Below the pieces are notes generated by a model. It saw nothing but the letters and a program-made list of their open reading frames with translations, searched no databases and was not told the DNA's origin. A stretch of DNA of 64,000 nt, taken from NCBI RefSeq assembly GCF_000586555.1, contig NZ_AZUC01000014.1:124001-188000 (forward strand). Direction: 5' to 3'. Positions 25,781 through 35,244 of the stretch are shown in pieces. The position numbers were made by a program, and so were the translations under genes. Every line of letters starts with the position of its first letter. Within the stretch, counting starts at the first letter, position 1. Origin of the DNA: Sporosarcina sp. D27. Its GTDB lineage: Bacteria; Bacillota; Bacilli; Bacillales_A; Planococcaceae.

Positions 25781-26154
25781 TCAGATCCCGCCTTCCTCTT
25801 GTCCATCCGCTTCGCAACCGATTGGCTAACGAAACTAGCGACTCCCATCGTCAAAAACGTGCTAACGATTGTAATGGGAATTAACAAACTGCCTTTCCCT
25901 GAAAAGAAATGACCATAATTCATGATGGCAACTGTCGCAGGGATGAAAAATATAGGCAAAACAGATAACAGGGAATGTGCCCCAGATTCAATCCATTTCA
26001 AATTTATAAGCTTTGTGCTCAAAGCTCCCCATACTAATAATAATCCAATGATGCTACCCGGAAGTGGGATGTGCAGGATGTCATGTAACCAGCTTCCGAT
26101 TACATAAAACCCATAAAGAAACGCTACTTGAATCAGCTTAATAAGAATATTCAT
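25771..26154 (-). CDS. lrgA: LrgA/CidA holin-like protein
   Basis: A 127-residue membrane protein with four helices, the usual CidA/LrgA length. It has the hallmark LPGSIIGLLLVWGAL and the FFIPATVAIMNYG segment. It acts with LrgB as a holin/antiholin-like pair controlling autolysis. It is the first gene of a two-gene minus-strand operon overlapping lrgB. The intergenic space of 311 bp to divergent clpE holds no other gene; no LytS/LytR or CidR regulator is next to it. Confidence 0.88.
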   Translation of the reverse strand: MNILIKLIQVAFLYGFYVIGSWLHDILHIPLPGSIIGLLLVWGALSTKLINLKWIESGAHSLLSVLPIFFIPATVAIMNYGHFFSGKGSLLIPITIVSTFLTMGVASFVSQSVAKRMDKRKAGSECN

Positions 26155-26373
26155 AGGCTGCTAATTCCTTCTTTCATCAATTTCGAATGAGTATGTGTTG
26201 AAAGATACCGTTAAGTAGTCAATCTTACACCTGTTTTACTCTGTCCTTTTATTATATAAAAGAGGTTCAATCAAACGCAAAAGACATTGTTTTCAGTGTT
26301 TATTAATAAATTTTGTGATTCGAATGCTTGAAAGAACATGTCATAACTTATTAAAACAACACAAGCAAATTTC

Positions 26374-26427
26374 TTGAATGTCAAATAAGGTCAGCGTAAA
26401 ATAGAGTTAAGGTTAAAGATAGTCAAA
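26374..26427 (+). promoter_or_regulatory. clpE promoter with two CtsR boxes
   Basis: TTGAAT (26374), 17 bp, TAAAAT (26397) is a good sigma-A promoter. CtsR binds the repeat GGTCAAA-NAN-GGTCAAA. One match, TGTCAAA-TAA-GGTCAGC (26379-26395), fills the spacer. A better one, GGTTAAA-GAT-AGTCAAA (26411-26427), lies at the transcription start. Heat-shock repression by CtsR is strongly suggested. Confidence 0.7.
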
Positions 26428-26465
26428 GTCAAATCGTATTTTGAAACATTAGGGAGGAACTTAAT

Positions 26466-28586
26466 ATGAAATGCCAACATTGTGAAAAAAACCAAGCAAC
26501 TATGAGTTTACGGCTACAAGTGAATCAGCAAGCGATGCAGGTAAATCTATGCAGCTCCTGCTTTCACGAATTAAATGGCCAACTTAGTGCGGGCAACGTA
26601 CCGTCATTCTCAAATGAATCCTATCAGGCAAATGGTGCGAAACAAACATATACGCAAGTGAGAGAGCCAGAAAGTCACGAACCAGGTTTATTAGACCAAT
26701 TGGGTAAGAACTTATCTGACGATGCGCAAGAAGGATTAATAGACCCAGTCATAGGACGTAATCAGGAAATTAAGCGCGTGATCGAAACTTTAAATAGAAG
26801 AAATAAAAATAATCCAGTTCTGATTGGGGAACCCGGTGTCGGTAAAACGGCGATTGCTGAAGGGCTTGCAGTGAAAATTCATGAAGGTGATGTACCAGCG
26901 AAATTGCTAAACAAAAAAGTATACGTGCTGGATGTTGCATCACTAGTTACCAATACGGGAATCCGAGGACAGTTTGAAGAACGGATGAAGCAGCTGATTG
27001 AAGAATTGGAAATGCGTAAAGATGTTTTGGTGTTCGTGGATGAAATTCACTTACTAGTTGGTGCTGGGACAACTGAAGGATCTAAAATGGATGCAGGGAA
27101 TATCTTGAAGCCAGCTTTGGCTAGAGGGACATTACAACTTATCGGGGCAACAACACTTAAGGAATATCGACAAATTGAAAAAGATGCTGCTCTCGAACGT
27201 CGATTCCAGCCTATCATCGTTAAAGAACCGTCTGCAGAAGATACGTTTAAGATTTTGAACGGTATTAAAGATCGATATGAAAACTTTCATGGCGTAAGCT
27301 ATTCAGATGAAGCGGTACAAGCCTTTGTGTCGCTATCACAACGCTATATCCAAGATCGGTTTTTGCCGGATAAAGCAATTGACCTGATGGACGAAGTGGG
27401 AGCACGATTAAACCTGGAACAGACATCAGCTGGTGATTCAGACTCAATTGAAATGCGCCTGCAAGAAATTGTTCAGCAAAAAGAGCAAGCAGCAGATCAG
27501 GAGAATTATGAAAAAGCAGCTAACTTGCGAGCAGAAGAAGTGCAATTACGACAAAAATTAGATGAAACAAAACAAAATGGAGAAGCAGGGCATTCTGAAG
27601 TAGCTATAGCGGATATTGAATTGATTGTAGAAGAGAAGACTGGTATTCCTGTGACGAAACTTCAAGCTGCAGAGCAAGCGAAAATGAAAGGACTTGCCGA
27701 AAACCTTGGCAAAAAAGTCATTGGTCAGTCTGCAGCGGTCGAAAAAATCGCAAAAGCGATTCGTCGCAGTCGGGCTGGTTTGAAGTCAAAAAATCGCCCA
27801 ATCGGATCGTTCTTATTTGTGGGACCTACGGGCGTTGGTAAAACAGAAATCACAAAAGTATTGGCGGAAGAGCTATTCGGTTCTCGCGATACGTTAATCC
27901 GTCTGGACATGAGTGAATATATGGAGAAACACGCGATTTCCAAAATTATCGGCTCACCTCCGGGTTACGTGGGTCATGAAGAAGCCGGTCAATTGACGGA
28001 ACAAATTCGCAGAAATCCCTACTCAATATTGTTACTCGATGAAATTGAAAAAGCACACCCCGATGTGCAAAATATGTTCCTTCAAATTATGGAGGACGGG
28101 CGTTTAACCGATTCACACGGTCGTACAGCAAGTTTCAAAGACACGGTCATCATTATGACAAGCAATGCAGGAACAGGCGTTGCTAAAAAAGTGAGCGTTG
28201 GATTTAATCAGACAGAACATGAGTCAGTGACGATGCTAGAAACGTTAGGTGATTATTTCAAGCCGGAATTTTTGAACCGTTTCGACGCGATTGTAGCATT
28301 CAATGAGTTAACAGAAGAAAACTTGCTAGAGATTGTAGATTTGATGCTGTTAGATCTTCAAGAAAATATTGAAGAAAATGATATCAACCTCAACATCACA
28401 TTAGAAGCAAAGCAAACACTCGTGAAGTTAGGTTATGACAAACGTTTCGGTGCTCGTCCACTTCGCAGAGTAATTCAAGACAAAATCGAAGATCCACTGA
28501 CAGATCTTTTATTGGAGAATGAGTCTGTTGGTAAAGTGAATGTCGACTTAGTTGAGGATGAAATTATTGTGCAGAAATTCCATTAA
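26466..28586 (+). CDS. clpE: ClpE, ATP-dependent Clp protease ATPase subunit
   Basis: A 706-residue Hsp100 unfoldase that delivers misfolded proteins to ClpP. The N-terminal zinc finger (CQHC ... CSSC, residues 3-34) distinguishes ClpE from ClpC. It is followed by AAA+ module 1 (Walker A GEPGVGKT, Walker [10 protein letters not shown]), a UVR-type coiled linker ([19 protein letters not shown]) and AAA+ module 2 ([19 protein letters not shown]), and ends with the ClpB-D2-like C-terminal domain. AGGGAGGA precedes the ATG. Two CtsR boxes in the promoter predict induction by heat and protein damage. A terminator follows. Length matches B. subtilis ClpE (about 700). Confidence 0.96.
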   Translation: MKCQHCEKNQATMSLRLQVNQQAMQVNLCSSCFHELNGQLSAGNVPSFSNESYQANGAKQTYTQVREPESHEPGLLDQLGKNLSDDAQEGLIDPVIGRNQEIKRVIETLNRRNKNNPVLIGEPGVGKTAIAEGLAVKIHEGDVPAKLLNKKVYVLDVASLVTNTGIRGQFEERMKQLIEELEMRKDVLVFVDEIHLLVGAGTTEGSKMDAGNILKPALARGTLQLIGATTLKEYRQIEKDAALERRFQPIIVKEPSAEDTFKILNGIKDRYENFHGVSYSDEAVQAFVSLSQRYIQDRFLPDKAIDLMDEVGARLNLEQTSAGDSDSIEMRLQEIVQQKEQAADQENYEKAANLRAEEVQLRQKLDETKQNGEAGHSEVAIADIELIVEEKTGIPVTKLQAAEQAKMKGLAENLGKKVIGQSAAVEKIAKAIRRSRAGLKSKNRPIGSFLFVGPTGVGKTEITKVLAEELFGSRDTLIRLDMSEYMEKHAISKIIGSPPGYVGHEEAGQLTEQIRRNPYSILLLDEIEKAHPDVQNMFLQIMEDGRLTDSHGRTASFKDTVIIMTSNAGTGVAKKVSVGFNQTEHESVTMLETLGDYFKPEFLNRFDAIVAFNELTEENLLEIVDLMLLDLQENIEENDINLNITLEAKQTLVKLGYDKRFGARPLRRVIQDKIEDPLTDLLLENESVGKVNVDLVEDEIIVQKFH

Positions 28587-28636
28587 ATAGTCATTTTCAA
28601 AAAGAAAAAAATTAAATAGTTGAATATAGTAATTTT

Positions 28637-28686
28637 GGTAACCACCTTACATGCATATAAGTGAGCATACAAGGTGGTTATTTTTT
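28637..28686 (+). terminator. Terminator of clpE
   Basis: GTAACCACCTT and AAGGTGGTTA pair and are followed by TTTTTT. Confidence 0.8.
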
Positions 28687-28854
28687 AGTTTGCTTATTCA
28701 GCAGATGGTGTGCTACCTTTTGTCATCTATATAAGCGAAGGGGACATCTCCTATAAAGCCCTGCGGACGTTTCTAAGTTAGTCTATTTATCGCTGATTGG
28801 ATATTGTATGATGAAATTTAGGGAATACATATATATAGGGTAGGGGGAGAAGGG

Positions 28855-29757
28855 ATGGTTACTGAGCCAGGACTTAGAGTCTATCTGATGACCATAGCGG
28901 GGGCAGCATGCTGGGGACTGATAGGATTATTCATCGCACCGTTGTATGCACGAGGTTTCACAGCTTGGGATGTCGTAGCCATAAGGGGGATTTTTAGTTT
29001 TATCTTTTTGCTTCTGATCATGTTTTTATTTTACCGAGAACAGTTACGTACTCGCTTAAAAGATCATCTTTTTTTCGCAAGCGCGGGGATTTTCAGTCTT
29101 GCGCTGTTTAACTACTTTTATTTCGAAGTCTTTTCTCAATCAAGCTTGTCCCTAGCGGTGACGCTTTTGTACACCGGTCCCTTGTTCGTCACGATTCTGT
29201 CTCGAATCTTCTTTAAGGAACCTCTAACGATTCGCAAAGGGTGGGCGCTTGCGTTTGCGATTACCGGTTGTGCTTTTGTGGTAGGACTACTCCCGCTAGG
29301 ATCACAAAGTATTCCGGGTAAGACGCTATTCATGGGAATTCTTTCAGGTTTTTGCTATGCACTTTATAGTATTTTTACAAAACCAGTCACAAAACGATAC
29401 TCTGCGTTGACCATCACTACGTATACGTTTTTCTATACAAGTATCTTCATGTTATTGACGAGTGATATTTTTGGTAAGGTGGATAAATTTCAGTATGCCG
29501 ATGTGTGGATTTCGGCTTTGCTGTTGGCATTGGTTTCAACAGTTGCCGCATATGTATTGTATACATCCGGGCTAAAATATTTGGAAGCAGGGAAGGCATC
29601 CATTTTGGCGACGATTGAACCGATAGTGGCTGTACTGATGGGTGTCTTGTTTCTCCATGATCAGTTGCATGGATGGCAAGTGTTGGGGATTGTGCTCGTT
29701 CTGTATTCAGCCATACTTGTGGCGGGAGGGCGGTCACGGAAACTGAATAGAAGTTGA
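28855..29757 (+). CDS. EamA/DMT-family transporter
   Basis: A 300-residue inner-membrane transporter with ten helices made of two EamA repeats (about residues 8-138 and 150-292). Each repeat ends in the usual helix-rich block, for example YLEAGKASILATIEPIVAVL near residue 245. DMT-family proteins export or import amino acids, purines or other metabolites; the substrate cannot be read. AGGGGGAGAAGGG lies just upstream of the ATG. It is monocistronic with a terminator at 29896-29948. Confidence 0.88.
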   Translation: MVTEPGLRVYLMTIAGAACWGLIGLFIAPLYARGFTAWDVVAIRGIFSFIFLLLIMFLFYREQLRTRLKDHLFFASAGIFSLALFNYFYFEVFSQSSLSLAVTLLYTGPLFVTILSRIFFKEPLTIRKGWALAFAITGCAFVVGLLPLGSQSIPGKTLFMGILSGFCYALYSIFTKPVTKRYSALTITTYTFFYTSIFMLLTSDIFGKVDKFQYADVWISALLLALVSTVAAYVLYTSGLKYLEAGKASILATIEPIVAVLMGVLFLHDQLHGWQVLGIVLVLYSAILVAGGRSRKLNRS

Positions 29758-29895
29758 GAAAGTTCCAATCAACTATAGGTAAAAACACTACGTTTTATCA
29801 ATTTACTTTGATGGATGTTCAGCATAAACGTAAAATCATAGTGACTTGAACGCATGAAGAGCGGTTATCCATAGTTTAAAAAAAGCTTTTAAAAG

Positions 29896-29948
29896 AGTGA
29901 CCCCCATTTAGTTCCTTTGACAAAGGGAATGGGCGGTTACTTTTTTTT
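29896..29948 (+). terminator. Terminator-like hairpin after the EamA gene
   Basis: GTGACC pairs with GGTTAC and CCCATT with AATGGG in a branched stem, followed by TTTTTTTT. It has the same outer GTAACC/GGTTAC framing as the hairpins at 4063, 7090 and 28637. Confidence 0.65.
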
Positions 29949-30131
29949 ATTGCTTAAGAAGACAACCATTGCAATTATAGCTAAAGCTACTATTGCAACT
30001 GTTATGTATGAATTTTTAAAAAGTATGATTATTTGAAATAAAGCTCGATAATTAATTAGAAAATTTGATACAATAGTGTAAACAAATGGATTGTGTGGCA
30101 ATGCAACAAACGTGCCAGTAAGAAGTATAAT
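29937..30131 (-). pseudogene. Small membrane protein fragment cut by a GC-rich repeat
   Basis: The minus-strand frame reads about 60 residues with two hydrophobic stretches (ATVIILLTGTFVALPHN and SYITVAIVALAIIAMVVF) and a LSNKKK end, with the stop codon inside the terminator at 29937. No start codon with a ribosome binding site is present; the frame runs straight into the repeat at 30133. Probably a small membrane protein, perhaps of the holin-like toxin type, whose 5' end was replaced by the repeat. The alternative is a non-coding stretch. Confidence 0.3.
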
Positions 30132-30132
30132 A

Positions 30133-30336
30133 ACTGTTGCTTTCCGCTCCAGACTGCACGCTTTCCGAGGGGCGTGGCTTGAGTCTCCTCGGTCGCAAAA
30201 AACGCTCCCTGAGGGACTCAAGGCGAGTACAATGATGTGCTCCTTCTCGCTGCGCTTCACTCGAAAAAGCCGTTCTTCGTTACGGCTTTCGCTGATCCCT
30301 CCGGAGTCGTCCGTCTTCCGCTCCAAGTAACGGCAA
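30133..30336 (-). repeat. GC-rich dispersed repeat of Bacillaceae/Planococcaceae type
   Basis: About 200 bp, clearly richer in G+C than its AT-rich surroundings. It contains CTTTCCGCTCC at one end and TCTTCCGCTCC near the other, the block GAGGGGCGTGGCTTGAGTC and an inner hairpin AGCCGTTCTTCGTTACGGCT. I recognise the GGAGCGGAAAGCAACAG end as a common intergenic repeat in this group of bacteria. It has no transposase. Confidence 0.7.
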
Positions 30337-30385
30337 GTATTATAAATAAAGCGCCCATTCATCAAAGGGGCAATTAGGGGGAAAA

Positions 30386-31414
30386 ATGAGAAAATCAATA
30401 GTTCTTTTTTTTACTTTGTCAATATTGACTCTATTAGGTTGTAGTAATGACCCTGAAGAGTCTAGTCCATCACGTGAAAATAATGGAAAAGCTTCAGAAG
30501 AAACCATACAGAATTCAGTGAAGGAAGAAGTGGCAACTAAAAAAAACGTTCCAAACTTTAATGCATTTACATATAATGGCCAAAGATTTGAAATAGTATA
30601 TTTTTATCAAAATTTTATAGACTATCTTGAAAAGGCGAAAGAACAACCAGACAATTTAGATGAATTATATTTGGAAACTGTAATAAATCCACTAGGTGGT
30701 GGAGATGGCCAATGGATTTTACAACAGTGGGGCTTTGGAACTCCGACGCGTCCGACTCTTTTAGATAAGTATCTACAATCACTAATTGATAACCATGATA
30801 CTATCAAAAATTTGATAATTAATGCTTTGAAAGATTCAGCTGACCAGTTACCACCAGGGGCTACTAAATACGTTTATGTTCTTCCTGCCAATCCAGATGA
30901 CGCGTTTACTTTAAGACGAAACGAAGGTGTGGCAGGTGTTGCGTGGGATCAAAACTTTATGACAATCCAAATTGCTCCTCCTTTCCTTAAAGAGAGCAAT
31001 TTAAAATTTGCAGTTGCACATGAGTATCATCATACAGTCTTTTTAGAAAATAATAAATTAGCAATGGAAGATTCCTTATTAGATTTCGTTCTGATAGAAG
31101 GAAAGGCAGATACGTTCGCACGAATCATCTACCCAGATATACAAACGCCATGGAGCGATTTTTCAACAGGCAAAGATGAAATTCAAACGTGGCAAGTCCT
31201 TCAGAAAAACGTAAGTTCAACTGACTCATTAATTAAAGATCTTTTTTTCCGTGGCGATGGAGTAAAAGGACTTCCCAGATGGGCAAATTATAAAATCGGG
31301 AACAAAATAATGGAAAGCTTTATAGACGAAAATACAAATGTTTCTATTACTGATTGGACTAATATGCCTTCCGATGAAGTTCTTGAGAAAAGTAAGTATA
31401 GTGAAAAGCATTAA
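30386..31414 (+). CDS. Lipoprotein with DUF2268 (predicted Zn-dependent protease) domain
   Basis: A 342-residue exported lipoprotein. It has a signal peptide with lipobox LLGC (Cys19), a serine/glutamate-rich linker to about residue 60, then a DUF2268-like domain. The zinc motif HEYHH lies in FAVAHEYHHTVFLEN, and a downstream glutamate lies in LIEGKADTFARIIYP, typical of gluzincin-type predicted proteases. AGGGGG lies before the ATG. It would act at the outer face of the membrane. No partner gene is adjacent. Protease activity is predicted, not shown. It begins 50 bp after the GC-rich repeat. Confidence 0.8.
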   Translation: MRKSIVLFFTLSILTLLGCSNDPEESSPSRENNGKASEETIQNSVKEEVATKKNVPNFNAFTYNGQRFEIVYFYQNFIDYLEKAKEQPDNLDELYLETVINPLGGGDGQWILQQWGFGTPTRPTLLDKYLQSLIDNHDTIKNLIINALKDSADQLPPGATKYVYVLPANPDDAFTLRRNEGVAGVAWDQNFMTIQIAPPFLKESNLKFAVAHEYHHTVFLENNKLAMEDSLLDFVLIEGKADTFARIIYPDIQTPWSDFSTGKDEIQTWQVLQKNVSSTDSLIKDLFFRGDGVKGLPRWANYKIGNKIMESFIDENTNVSITDWTNMPSDEVLEKSKYSEKH

Positions 31415-31467
31415 ATTATATATATTACTGAGAAATAATATCCAATCAGAACCAACTTTCATCAAAC

Positions 31468-31510
31468 AGGGCATTAACGGAATAAAAGTTGTGCCAGAAT
31501 AGGGCCAGAT
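31468..31510 (+). repeat. Leader repeat family B, copy 1
   Basis: AGGGCATTAACGGAATAAAA, then GTTGTGCC and AGGGCCAGATT. Common form: GGGCA, about 18 bp, GTGC, about 9 bp, GGCCA. It lies about 90 bp before the broken gene at 31600. Confidence 0.55.
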
Positions 31511-31599
31511 TACGAATTAACGGATAACTGGGGTGATGTTTTGAAACGTCTTCTTATAGGAGTTTTGGTCACAATTGCTATCGAGAGGAAGAAGAAGGT

Positions 31600-32161
31600 A
31601 TGAACATCTTAAAATCTAAAAAAGGCTTAGTGATTATTATTGCCTTTCTAGTTTTTTTTAGTAATTTTAATTTTTCCTCAAGGAAATAATAAGGAACAAC
31701 TTACAAGTGAAATTGAAAAGCATGGGAATAATACAAACATACAGCATATTGAAGTATTGAATGGTAATAAATCTATAGCTTTTATCAAAAATGATGATGG
31801 TACAGAAAGCGAAATGTATTTCGAGAAATCTTTGTTTTCTTGGAAATTCAAACAGGACTTCACCTTTGAACCGGAGGGAATTAATGAACCTATTCATCTT
31901 TCATTTTTCCAGTCTCCATTTAACAAGGAAGAAAAATTAAACACTGTTTTAATTAGAGTATTTAATAATGAAATAAGTAAAGTTAGAATCGAAATAGAAG
32001 AGAAAATATTAAATGATTTTGAACTTCTACCCAAAGGTTCTGGTGAAAGATTTGGACTATTTAATACTGAAAATAATAGTATCTTTGAAGCGGAGTATAT
32101 TGCTTTCAATAGTAAAGGTGAGGTAGTTTATACACTTAAACCTGGAGAGTATTCCCAATAA
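31600..32161 (+). pseudogene. Membrane-anchored small protein with a poly-T frameshift
   Basis: The gene starts MNILKSKKGLVIIIAFLVFF and runs into a run of eight T (31652-31659). After it the frame is lost and a stop follows. With seven T the frame continues LVILIFPQGNNKEQL and joins the 134-codon open frame that ends at 32161. That gives an intact protein of about 186 residues: one N-terminal membrane helix and a charged extracytoplasmic domain. No family recognised. The lesion may be decay, a sequencing error in a homopolymer or a phase-variable tract. Confidence 0.7.
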
Positions 32162-32187
32162 GTAAATAACACACATCTTCAGCTTAA

Positions 32188-32231
32188 AGGGGCAATTCTA
32201 GAATAAGCATTATGCCGTTAAAGGGCCGCTT
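32188..32231 (+). repeat. Leader repeat family B, copy 2
   Basis: AGGGGCAATTCTAGAATAAG, then ATTATGCC and AAGGGCCGCTT. It aligns with the copies at 31468, 35591 and 36299 and lies just before the small broken gene at 32270. Confidence 0.55.
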
Positions 32232-32269
32232 AAGGGTGTAAGTTATATTCAAGGATAGGGGAAATCGGA

Positions 32270-32382
32270 ATGGATTGGTTAGGACTTGGTTTGCTTTTTC
32301 TCTGGCCGCTGGAGCATTTTATGAATCATCACAAGTAAAAAAGGAAAATAAAAAGTTAGAAGAAAGAATTGAAATGTTGTAA
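32270..32382 (+). pseudogene. Tiny membrane protein gene with a frameshift
   Basis: It starts MDWLGLGL behind ATAGGGGAA. A one-base loss near 32292 then moves the frame; the continuing frame reads FSLAAGAFYESSQVKKENKK and LEERIEML before TAA. Restored, it would be a protein of about 37 residues with one helix and a coiled tail, a common format in Bacillales. Function unknown. Confidence 0.6.
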
Positions 32383-32510
32383 GATGTGGTATACAAATAA
32401 CTGCAATCGAGGGCTTTTGCTTTATAAGCGATTTCGTTCAATAATAATCGACTGTAAAATATTATTAGAATACAGCTGTGTAGTGCAGGAGAGAAGTACA
32501 GCGTACATTA

Positions 32511-32552
32511 AAAAAGACTGTTTGGAATTAGCATTTCCGAACAGTCTTTTTT
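32511..32552. terminator. Bidirectional terminator
   Basis: AAAAAAGACTGTTTGGAA and TTCCGAACAGTCTTTTTT form a strong stem. It is placed 25 bp after the end of the minus-strand DUF4179 gene. Confidence 0.8.
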
Positions 32553-32576
32553 ATACGCATCAGTATTCTTTACTCC

Positions 32577-33623
32577 CTAATTTTTAAACAGTTCAACTTC
32601 TCCAATGTCGTCAATAATAAATTTCAATTTATCAAAGTGATCATAAGAAGTGATCGGAAAGTTTGTCGAAATATATGTTTGATTATCTCTTATATCTATA
32701 TTAAAGCCCTCTGATTCATACACAATACCATTTTCATCAATTACTTTCATTGAGAAGCCAAAGGGGGTTTCATCTTCATATACTTGATCTACTGAAAATT
32801 TCAGGTTAAGTGATGTTGGATTTGCCTTGGCAGAAATAACTTGAATGATGGATGATGGGTCATCCATTGCATAATCAATAATTGGAATTGGTTTTCCTGT
32901 TTCTTGATTGAAAAACTCTAAGTTCCATTTTCCATCAATTTTTGTAAGACCTGCAAACTCAAGATCGCGAAATATATTAATGCTTTCTATTTCAACGACT
33001 GCATCTTGTAGAATAGGTAACGTGCCTTTATTGGATTCAATGATTATGTCGAGTTGTGTTTTCCCCGTCTTAGCATCTAGTATTGAATTCTTAAGCTGAA
33101 TACCTGAAACATTGTATGTGTTGTTACCTTTTAATGGCTTTGTATCTGGAATAAATTCTTCAATATACACACCGTTTCCATTTTTCAATCGAAAATCCAT
33201 CGTAACGTCCGTCACTCCATTTTCAAGAACTTTTGGATCTTCAAATTCTAAAGAAAAACTCATTCCGGCTTTATTTTCATCTGAGAAACTTTGTAAAAGC
33301 GTTACTTTGACATTCTGATCAGTGGCAGTACTACTATTTTCTTGTGCAAACCCTTCCGTAATAGCTCGTTCTATTCCTTTATCCCCAAAACTAAATAAAT
33401 CATTGATACTTGCCCGTACTTGTTCATTTGTGAGGACCGCACCAGCGATAAGAAGTGCACAAGCTGCTGCAGTTACCTGTTTCCAAACGAACTTGTTTTT
33501 CTTCTTTTTCGATTGTGTTTGAATCGTATTGTATGTTCTATCTAAAGATTTTCTTACATTAAGAGGCATCTCTTTTTCTTTACTCATAACGTGTTCGAAT
33601 TCTTCATCAAACTCAGTTTTCAT
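32577..33623 (-). CDS. DUF4179 membrane protein, probable anti-sigma factor
   Basis: A 348-residue protein. A cytosolic N-terminal segment of about 45 residues (DEEFEHVMSKEKEMPLNVRK) is followed by one membrane helix (VTAAACALLIAGAVL) and a large extracytoplasmic beta-rich domain, the DUF4179 layout. Such proteins lie beside ECF sigma genes and hold the sigma factor at the membrane. ATG 33623 is preferred: AAGGAG lies 9 bp upstream, whereas the in-frame TTG at 33629 is too close. It overlaps the sigma gene by 11 bp. The signal sensed by the outer domain is unknown. Confidence 0.82.
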   Translation of the reverse strand: MKTEFDEEFEHVMSKEKEMPLNVRKSLDRTYNTIQTQSKKKKNKFVWKQVTAAACALLIAGAVLTNEQVRASINDLFSFGDKGIERAITEGFAQENSSTATDQNVKVTLLQSFSDENKAGMSFSLEFEDPKVLENGVTDVTMDFRLKNGNGVYIEEFIPDTKPLKGNNTYNVSGIQLKNSILDAKTGKTQLDIIIESNKGTLPILQDAVVEIESINIFRDLEFAGLTKIDGKWNLEFFNQETGKPIPIIDYAMDDPSSIIQVISAKANPTSLNLKFSVDQVYEDETPFGFSMKVIDENGIVYESEGFNIDIRDNQTYISTNFPITSYDHFDKLKFIIDDIGEVELFKN

Positions 33624-34140
33624 TTGCAATCGCTCCTTTTTTATAGTAATTATTTCTGAGTAGCAGTTTACCCCTGGAGAGTCTGGATTTTATTGTTCCT
33701 TCGGGCTCTTTTAAAATTGCACCAATTTCTTTCGTGTTTAATCCTGCAATATAATATAAGATAAAAGCAGTTTTATAGTCTGGATTTAGACTATTTAAAG
33801 CATCTTCTAGCTCTATATTCTGAAAGTCGCCATTTGACCCTTCAGGAAGTGCATGTAAGTCGACAGGGGAAAAAACCTTCCTTTTATTCAATAAACTGTT
33901 GCACTTATTTAGTAGAATTTTATAAATCCATGTGTTGAAATACTCATCCTTTCGAAGTGTATGTAATCTTTCATAAGCTGACATAATCGTTTCCTGAAGA
34001 GCATCTGCCACGTCTTCATCGTTATTTAACATTCTGTTTGCAGTTCTATACAATACATCCTCATATTGCTTTACAAGAGAAACAAACGCATCACCATCAC
34101 CTTTTTTAGCCTTTTTTACCAAGGGTTTTATAGATTTCAT
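33613..34140 (-). CDS. ECF-type RNA polymerase sigma factor
   Basis: A 175-residue sigma-70 family protein with region 2 (residues 20-85, DVADALQETIMSAYERLHTL and TWIYKILLNKCNSLL) and region 4 (about 115-165, GLNTKEIGAILKEPEGTIKSRLSRG). Region 3 is missing, as in ECF factors. GGGAGG lies 7 bp before the ATG. It is the first gene of a two-gene operon with its probable anti-sigma partner, and a candidate self-recognised promoter lies upstream. The regulon beyond itself cannot be told. Confidence 0.9.
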   Translation of the reverse strand: MKSIKPLVKKAKKGDGDAFVSLVKQYEDVLYRTANRMLNNDEDVADALQETIMSAYERLHTLRKDEYFNTWIYKILLNKCNSLLNKRKVFSPVDLHALPEGSNGDFQNIELEDALNSLNPDYKTAFILYYIAGLNTKEIGAILKEPEGTIKSRLSRGKLLLRNNYYKKGAIANEN

Positions 34141-34537
34141 TCAAGCACCTCCCGAATCGTTCCTTTTTTGTTGTTCAATAGATTAGATACACAGAACAAT
34201 CAAATGGTTGCACTGCTTTTATATAATATAATTTAATTATAGTTCAATCGGATTGTTTCTTAATGTATACTTTTGAAAAATCAGAAAGAAAAAGGTTGGT
34301 AATAAAATATAAGCAATTGAAATAGTGGATTACGCTTTTGAGGGATGGTTGAAGCTAGAAATTTAAACAGAGTAATACTCGTGGAATTGCAAGAGTTAAA
34401 GCTAGTAATTTTCTTAAGTACTGATTTTAGGTTTGAGAAGAATAATGATTCTGCAATCCGGAGTATTGCTTACATAACGTTTGTGCTTCAATGTGGCCAT
34501 TTTATGTAGGGAAATAAAGAATACGTGGAGGTTGTTT
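34141..34537. other. Divergent intergenic region
   Basis: It contains the candidate ECF promoter at its left side and a weak copy of leader repeat family B (34457-34502, GGAGTATTGC, then GTTTGTGC and TGTGGCCATTTT) just before the deaminase gene. No gene seen. Confidence 0.4.
34186..34212 (-). promoter_or_regulatory. Candidate ECF promoter of the sigma/DUF4179 operon
   Basis: On the minus strand TGCAACC (34206-34212) is followed about 14 bp later by GTGTATC (34186-34192). TGCAAC-type -35 elements with CGT-type -10 boxes are usual for autoregulated ECF sigma genes. Confidence 0.35.
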
Positions 34538-35053
34538 ATTATAAATATCGATCAAGATAGATATTTTTTAGAATTGGCTCTTGATGAGGCAGAAAAGGCA
34601 TTGAATGAGAATACCTATCCAGTTGTGGCTATAATAGTTGGTGAAAATGGAAATATAATTGCAAAAGGACGCAATAAGGTACATACCCAACAAGACGCAA
34701 CTGCTCACGCCGAAATTGATGCTATACGTAATGCTGGGGAATCAATATTTAATGCTAAAATCAATGGTGAAAAGTTTACAATATACTCTTCGTTGGAACC
34801 TTGTCCGATGTGTACAGGGGGAATTCTGTTTGCCAAAATAAAGAAGGTTGTTTGGTTACTAAATGACGATAACGGTTTTGGTGGTTACAAAAAAATCAAA
34901 GATGCAAAAGTCTTTGATAGGAAATTTCATGAAATTGAAGCTATTGAAGAACCTTATGACGATCTTAAGAAGAGACAAATGGAATTAATGAGTAAATGGT
35001 CATCAAATCTTAATAATGTTTCTAACTTACGGAAGGCTGTTATTCGAGAATAG
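34538..35053 (+). CDS. Nucleoside/nucleobase deaminase (cytidine deaminase superfamily)
   Basis: A zinc-dependent deaminase of about 171 residues. The active site is clear: HAE (TAHAEIDAIRNAG) for the first zinc ligand and proton shuttle, and PCPMC (SSLEPCPMCTGGILFAK) for the two cysteines. Length and motif spacing fit guanine deaminase or tRNA-adenosine deaminase relatives. The start is uncertain. GTGGAGG at 34525-34531 lies 6 bp before an ATT codon (34538), with the only standard in-frame start, TTG 34532, touching it. The frame opens back to 34481 without a ribosome binding site. A rare ATT start is the best fit. Exact substrate unknown. Confidence 0.8.
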   Translation: MINIDQDRYFLELALDEAEKALNENTYPVVAIIVGENGNIIAKGRNKVHTQQDATAHAEIDAIRNAGESIFNAKINGEKFTIYSSLEPCPMCTGGILFAKIKKVVWLLNDDNGFGGYKKIKDAKVFDRKFHEIEAIEEPYDDLKKRQMELMSKWSSNLNNVSNLRKAVIRE

Positions 35054-35244
35054 GGCAACTGAATGAAACAATTAAACATAAAAATAGGATGAAAATTGGA
35101 ATGAGTTATTTAATAACCATTGAACAATGTTATAATTAATTTAAATAGTCTCACACGTTATCGTCAGGAATTTAATTATATTTAGAGGTTATAAATACAG
35201 CATTGGCTTGCTGAAAAAACTTTCGCGTAACTACGAAAAATTTG

